A stretch of 64,000 nucleotides of DNA. Source: Glossina fuscipes (Eukaryota > Arthropoda > Insecta > Diptera > Glossinidae). Shown piece after piece: positions 60,727-64,000 of this stretch. Position numbers and translations under genes: made by a program. Under the pieces are notes generated by a model. The model saw only the letters and a list, made by a program, of their open reading frames with translations, searched no databases and had not been told where the DNA came from. The stretch is taken from positions 679,040-743,039 of the forward strand of contig NW_023998485.1 of assembly GCF_014805625.2 (NCBI RefSeq), given 5' to 3'. Each line of letters starts with the position of its first letter. The first letter of the stretch is position 1.

Positions 60727-61487
60727 AAATCTTATGGTAAGTATTACTGTGATTCAATTTTCTAATCACACGAGGACATTAAAATTGAAAACTAATTTAT
60801 ATACGAGCTTAAATAACAGTTATCATTTAGTTGTTTGCAAAATATCCTCAACGGGTTGAAAAGCTCGTTATTACATCAGCATTGACTAAGCTTTACGAAA
60901 TTAAAATTGCTATAGAAACGGTTGTCGACCTTGAAGTTTATCTCGCCAAGTAATGTCGCCGAATCGGTGATAGCCTTTCCTAACTTAACTAAGAAGTAAA
61001 CCTTCAGGAAATATTTACGTTCCTCAAGTGACGGGAAAGCTAATAAAAGCAACGGAATCCCAAGAAGAAGACAAATCACAAGCAAGCTAATAAGAGCAAT
61101 CTATTTTTATAAGGAGACAAGGAGACATGCGATCTCAAGCTAAATTTCTAAGAGCAAAGGTTAGAAATTGCTTTTAAAGGGATTGTATTGAATCTGCTTA
61201 ACACATACAGGAAACAACAACAGAGGCATTCTCGAGCATTAGTCTCACTAAGTTCATCTATAACCTTCTAGTAACGTAAGAGTCGTGAAACTATTCAGAT
61301 TACCTTTTAGTAAAATCGCGTGCTGACGTAAACTTATCTAAAGAGAGCTCAATGTGTAGATTAAATCGTAGGGTTTGGTCCAATAAAATCCATACATTTC
61401 TCAATTTATATGAACAGATGGCGTGATTTGTAGTGAACGGAGTTCCCTTTGAGAGTGAAAACTATGCGTTCTTTTTAATATTTAATT

Positions 61488-62234
61488 TCATAAATTTAGC
61501 GAGCACCATACAACCAAGCTATCAAACTCAGATTGAAGGAAATAGGAGTGAGATTCCAAGATAAAGGAAGACAAATATATAACATCATCAGCATACTTTA
61601 GTGTATGCCTCAAGAGCACCATGTATAAACTAAATAAAATGGGACCTAAGTGGCTGCCTTGAGGTATGCCAGACGTCACGGGAAATTCGTCCGAGGTGAT
61701 GAAGTTAAACAGAACTCTGAAGGATCTATTGTGCAGATGCGAGCTTATCCATTTCACAAAATAGAAAGGGAGGCCAGAGGCTTGGAGTTTAAAGACAATT
61801 AAGCTATGGTTAACCATATCAAACGCTTTGCTTAAATCAGTGTAAATAACANNNNNNNNNNTGACTTGAGGCAAATTGAAGTCTCCCAGCGCAACTACCA
61901 AATCGGAGAGTTTCGACTGCTTGGCCACTTCACAAATGAGGGCGGCCTGTTTCTTATATCTATCAGAATTTGGGGGAATATAGGAGCAGGTTACAAATAG
62001 CTGTTTATTAGGCATAATCGCACGAATGGCGATAAATTCAACGTCAGGAGAAGTGGGAAATTCTATTGAATTGGACGGGACTGACGCAGATATGGCAATT
62101 AATACACAACCGCCAATGAGATTCAATCGATCCTTTGTGAAGACTTGGAAAGAATTGTGAAAAAGTTCCGATGAATGAAGATCGGGTTTTAGCCAAGTTT
62201 CGGTGAAGGCCAAACAGAAAAACTCCGTGCTCAC
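61488..62234 (-). pseudogene. ORF2 pieces of LINE copy E, fused across the gap
   Basis: Right of the gap is the endonuclease: CLAFTETWLKPDLHSSELF, then EFIAIRAIMPNKQLFVTCSYI and LVVALGDFNLPQV with the GDFN motif intact. Left of the gap is the reverse transcriptase: VIYTDLSKAFDMVNHSLI, TSGIPQGSHLGPILFSLYMV and KYADDVIYLSSF with both catalytic aspartates. The uninterrupted frame through the N run is a coincidence of a ten-base placeholder. Downstream, the thumb is broken by stops. Confidence 0.9.
61852..61861. other. Assembly gap (10 N)
   Basis: Ten N bases inside the LINE. The two flanks are non-adjacent parts of ORF2, so sequence is missing here; the likely cause is collapse between repeat copies. 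Confidence 0.98.
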
Positions 62235-62274
62235 TGAATTTAGAAAAGTGGAGCGAATTTTTGAATTAAGGCCT

Positions 62275-63334
62275 CTAACATTTTGATAAATGAGAGATAA
62301 TGGGCCTGAAGAAACATTTAGCTTTTTGAAGGGACAAGACTATTGCTTTGGTATTACGGGGACGATCTCGAGGGATAAATTCCTTAATCAAGGATCCTAC
62401 TGGCCACAGTGGTTTGTTTAACAACATATCACAGTTTTCAGTCGGAACTAGTATTTTAAAAGAGGAGATTGCCCTAGATTGAGAAGGAGCCATTTTGAAA
62501 ATGCTAACGCGCTTTAAGTTGACTGATGGGAGTTTCGTCGCCAGATAACTTTTCATGTTGTCCACCGACGTTTCAGGTGCCAGTCTTGACACAAATACTG
62601 CTTTTCTGGGAGGAACTGCCGTCAAGCAAATGTCATTATTTGGAACAGGAGGGGGTTCACGGTAGGAGAGTTTCGAGTTGGGGAGAATATAGATGGGGTT
62701 ATCGCCTTTGTACCGGAAGCTTGTGAGACTTGCCCAGTCTAGTGACCAGCATTCACACGCGAACAGCCAGGAGGAGAGGATGACTTATTTTTCTCTTCAT
62801 TACATTTAGGCGATGACGCTTCATTAGAGTGAGTGACGGCTCTGGGCGGAGATACCCTTGCCACTTCAGAGTAGCTTAAAACCGACGGACTTGCCGGTTT
62901 GTTTGTAACTGTTTTGCTACCAACCGACTCAGCAATATCGGAAACATTACTGTTCATTTTAGAGTTAGAGGGAGCGGTAACTTGTACCAACGAATCTGAT
63001 TTGGAGAAACCCGGAGGTGACGTCCCACACGCTACGCTACGAGTAGAAGATGAGTGTCCAATAAAACGACACTCATCAAACCTAGACTTAATGAGCTCAA
63101 ACTTTTCCCACAAGGAGCCCAGATTTCTACTGAATTCCGAAAACCATTTCGCGTCTCCGTGAAAAGTTTATAAAAATCAATGTCCCGCTGCCTACGGTCA
63201 GCGACTGCGTCAGCAGCACGGCCGAGAATACCGGCACACTTTGCATGACCAAAGCGCTCGCAGAGCCAACAAGAAACGAATCTATCCGATTCCGGGCCTG
63301 TTTTTGCGCGACATGGTGTATATAAGCACTCCAT
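62275..63334 (-). pseudogene. ORF1 of LINE copy E (PHD-like finger)
   Basis: ATG at 63334-63332 starts MECLYTPC, with Cys3, Cys8, Cys22, Cys25, His30 and Cys33 spaced as in the first part of a PHD-type zinc finger. RAADAVADRRQRDIDFYKLF follows. The frame then shifts to a Ser/Pro-rich middle (63113-62739) and again to the C-terminal module (62625-62275), which has KAVFVSRLAPETSVDNMKSY, FKILVPTENCDMLLNKPLWP and IKEFIPRDR. ORF1 of such LINEs binds the element RNA; a PHD finger in it is known for CR1-type elements. Two frame breaks make it non-functional. Confidence 0.82.
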
Positions 63335-64000
63335 GTCAAGCCAACGAAAAGAAAGAAGAGAATTATTAGGGCCTGAAAGAAAAAAAATTCAAAAGAATAC
63401 ACAGTACGAAGTTTATCTACAAATTAAGAAATTTAATAAAACTTCTCCGTTACGTTGTCACTGTAACAAGAGAGCTAAAGAACAAGAGAAAGCAAAACCA
63501 AACTGGAAGCACGAAAAAAAGGGAGAATACAGAAAAATTTTCTCTTAAATTTTCTCTTAAATTACACGTAAGATCTACACTACTAAAGCAACGGTAAACA
63601 AGCCAAGAGAAAAGCTATTCACACCAAAGGAAGAAAATAAAAAAAATAAAAAAAAAACTCAAAAGAAAAAACTATAAAAGACTCGAAAGAGATTTACTAT
63701 TGCGATTACAAGTGGTAATCGCAAGAACCAAAATGAAAATCACAAAAATTTTAATGTAATTAATCAATTTTTACACTTTACACGTTCAAACCTTTTATAC
63801 TTTTACATAAACCCAATTGAAACGCGTATAAAACGAAAACAACAAAATTTTAGCAATAAAACTAACAAAAGCGGATGATCTCGCGCGCGTTAGTTGCCAG
63901 ACTGATGTTTTGTTTGCTTAATTGTTTTGCTTTCCTGAATGGTCGTTTTGGGCTTCGCTAAAATCCAGGATTATATTACTACGGTTAACATTCTCGTCGT
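63335..64000. other. Non-coding window end
   Basis: A-rich on the plus strand. It may include the 5' UTR of LINE copy E, since promoters of such elements are internal, but I cannot place its 5' end. No gene seen. Confidence 0.45.

Larger units (their letters stand above)
60780..63334 (-). mobile_element. CR1-like LINE, copy E (ORF1 and ORF2, gapped)
   Basis: Transcribed leftward. It comprises ORF1 (63334-62275), ORF2 endonuclease (62234 to the gap), ORF2 reverse transcriptase (from the gap to about 61488) and a broken C-terminal part (61085-60876) with homology continuing to about 60780. A PHD-like finger in ORF1 plus an AP-type endonuclease and RT without RNase H is the arrangement known for CR1-type LINEs. 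The 10-N gap at 61852-61861 joins the endonuclease directly to the middle of the RT; the missing part should be about 1.2 kb judging from copy D. The 5' UTR may extend beyond 63334. Confidence 0.9.

Noticed and set aside
60551..60769. Ser/Leu-rich frame with an apparent signal-like stretch
   Set aside because: Produced by the (GA)n microsatellite on the opposite strand.
1..64000. CRISPR arrays, bacterial operons or phage genes
   Set aside because: Introns, a Pol III tRNA, LINEs and overall composition show a eukaryotic genome; none of the tandem arrays has repeat-spacer structure.

Overview
The window is eukaryotic, AT-rich (roughly one third G+C by eye), gene-poor and repeat-rich. It looks like a higher dipteran fly genome. 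The reasons are very short (56-89 nt) GT-AG introns, a fly-type bubblegum acyl-CoA synthetase, CR1-like, I/R1/LOA-like, mariner, Tigger and Gypsy debris, and a 0.65 kb element whose ends read like a repeat I associate with calyptrate flies. A tsetse- or muscid-like source is a guess.

Layout. 1-5.8 kb: mostly non-coding DNA with a possible LTR and two unidentified open frames. 5.8 kb: an intact tRNA-Gln(TTG) with a Pol III terminator. 8.4-13.9 kb: three broken copies of one CR1-like LINE family, two of them facing opposite ways. 16.7-19.9 kb: an unidentified frame, a mariner remnant, two minisatellites, an RNase H-bearing LINE insertion with its target-site duplication still visible, and a CAGT/GTCT array with an assembly gap. 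20-27.5 kb: non-coding, with a shared repeat module. 27.5-27.9 kb: a broken FAMeT-domain gene. 28.9-35.1 kb: an endonuclease fragment, a Gypsy-like gag piece and a long broken CR1 copy. 36-39.7 kb: a more GC-rich patch with an Ulp1/SENP-like protease remnant (+), a newly assembled five-exon small gene (-) and a decayed frame carrying an HEQLH motif (-).

The one clearly intact protein gene is at 45.17-48.16 kb (+): a seven-exon, 665-residue bubblegum-type very-long-chain acyl-CoA synthetase. About 10 kb downstream is the broken 3' end of a paralogue, which keeps a phase-matched intron and so is a decayed genomic gene rather than a retrocopy. Between them lie a TIR element, a 30-bp minisatellite and a Tigger/pogo-like terminal exon. 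The window closes with the best-preserved CR1 copy: ORF1 with a PHD-like finger, then endonuclease and reverse transcriptase separated by a 10-N gap that hides most of ORF2.

Apart from bgm and its pseudogene neighbour, nothing suggests cooperating genes. The features most worth a second look are the five-exon gene at 38.4-38.9 kb, the HEQLH frame beside it, the bubblegum pair and the Tigger exon.
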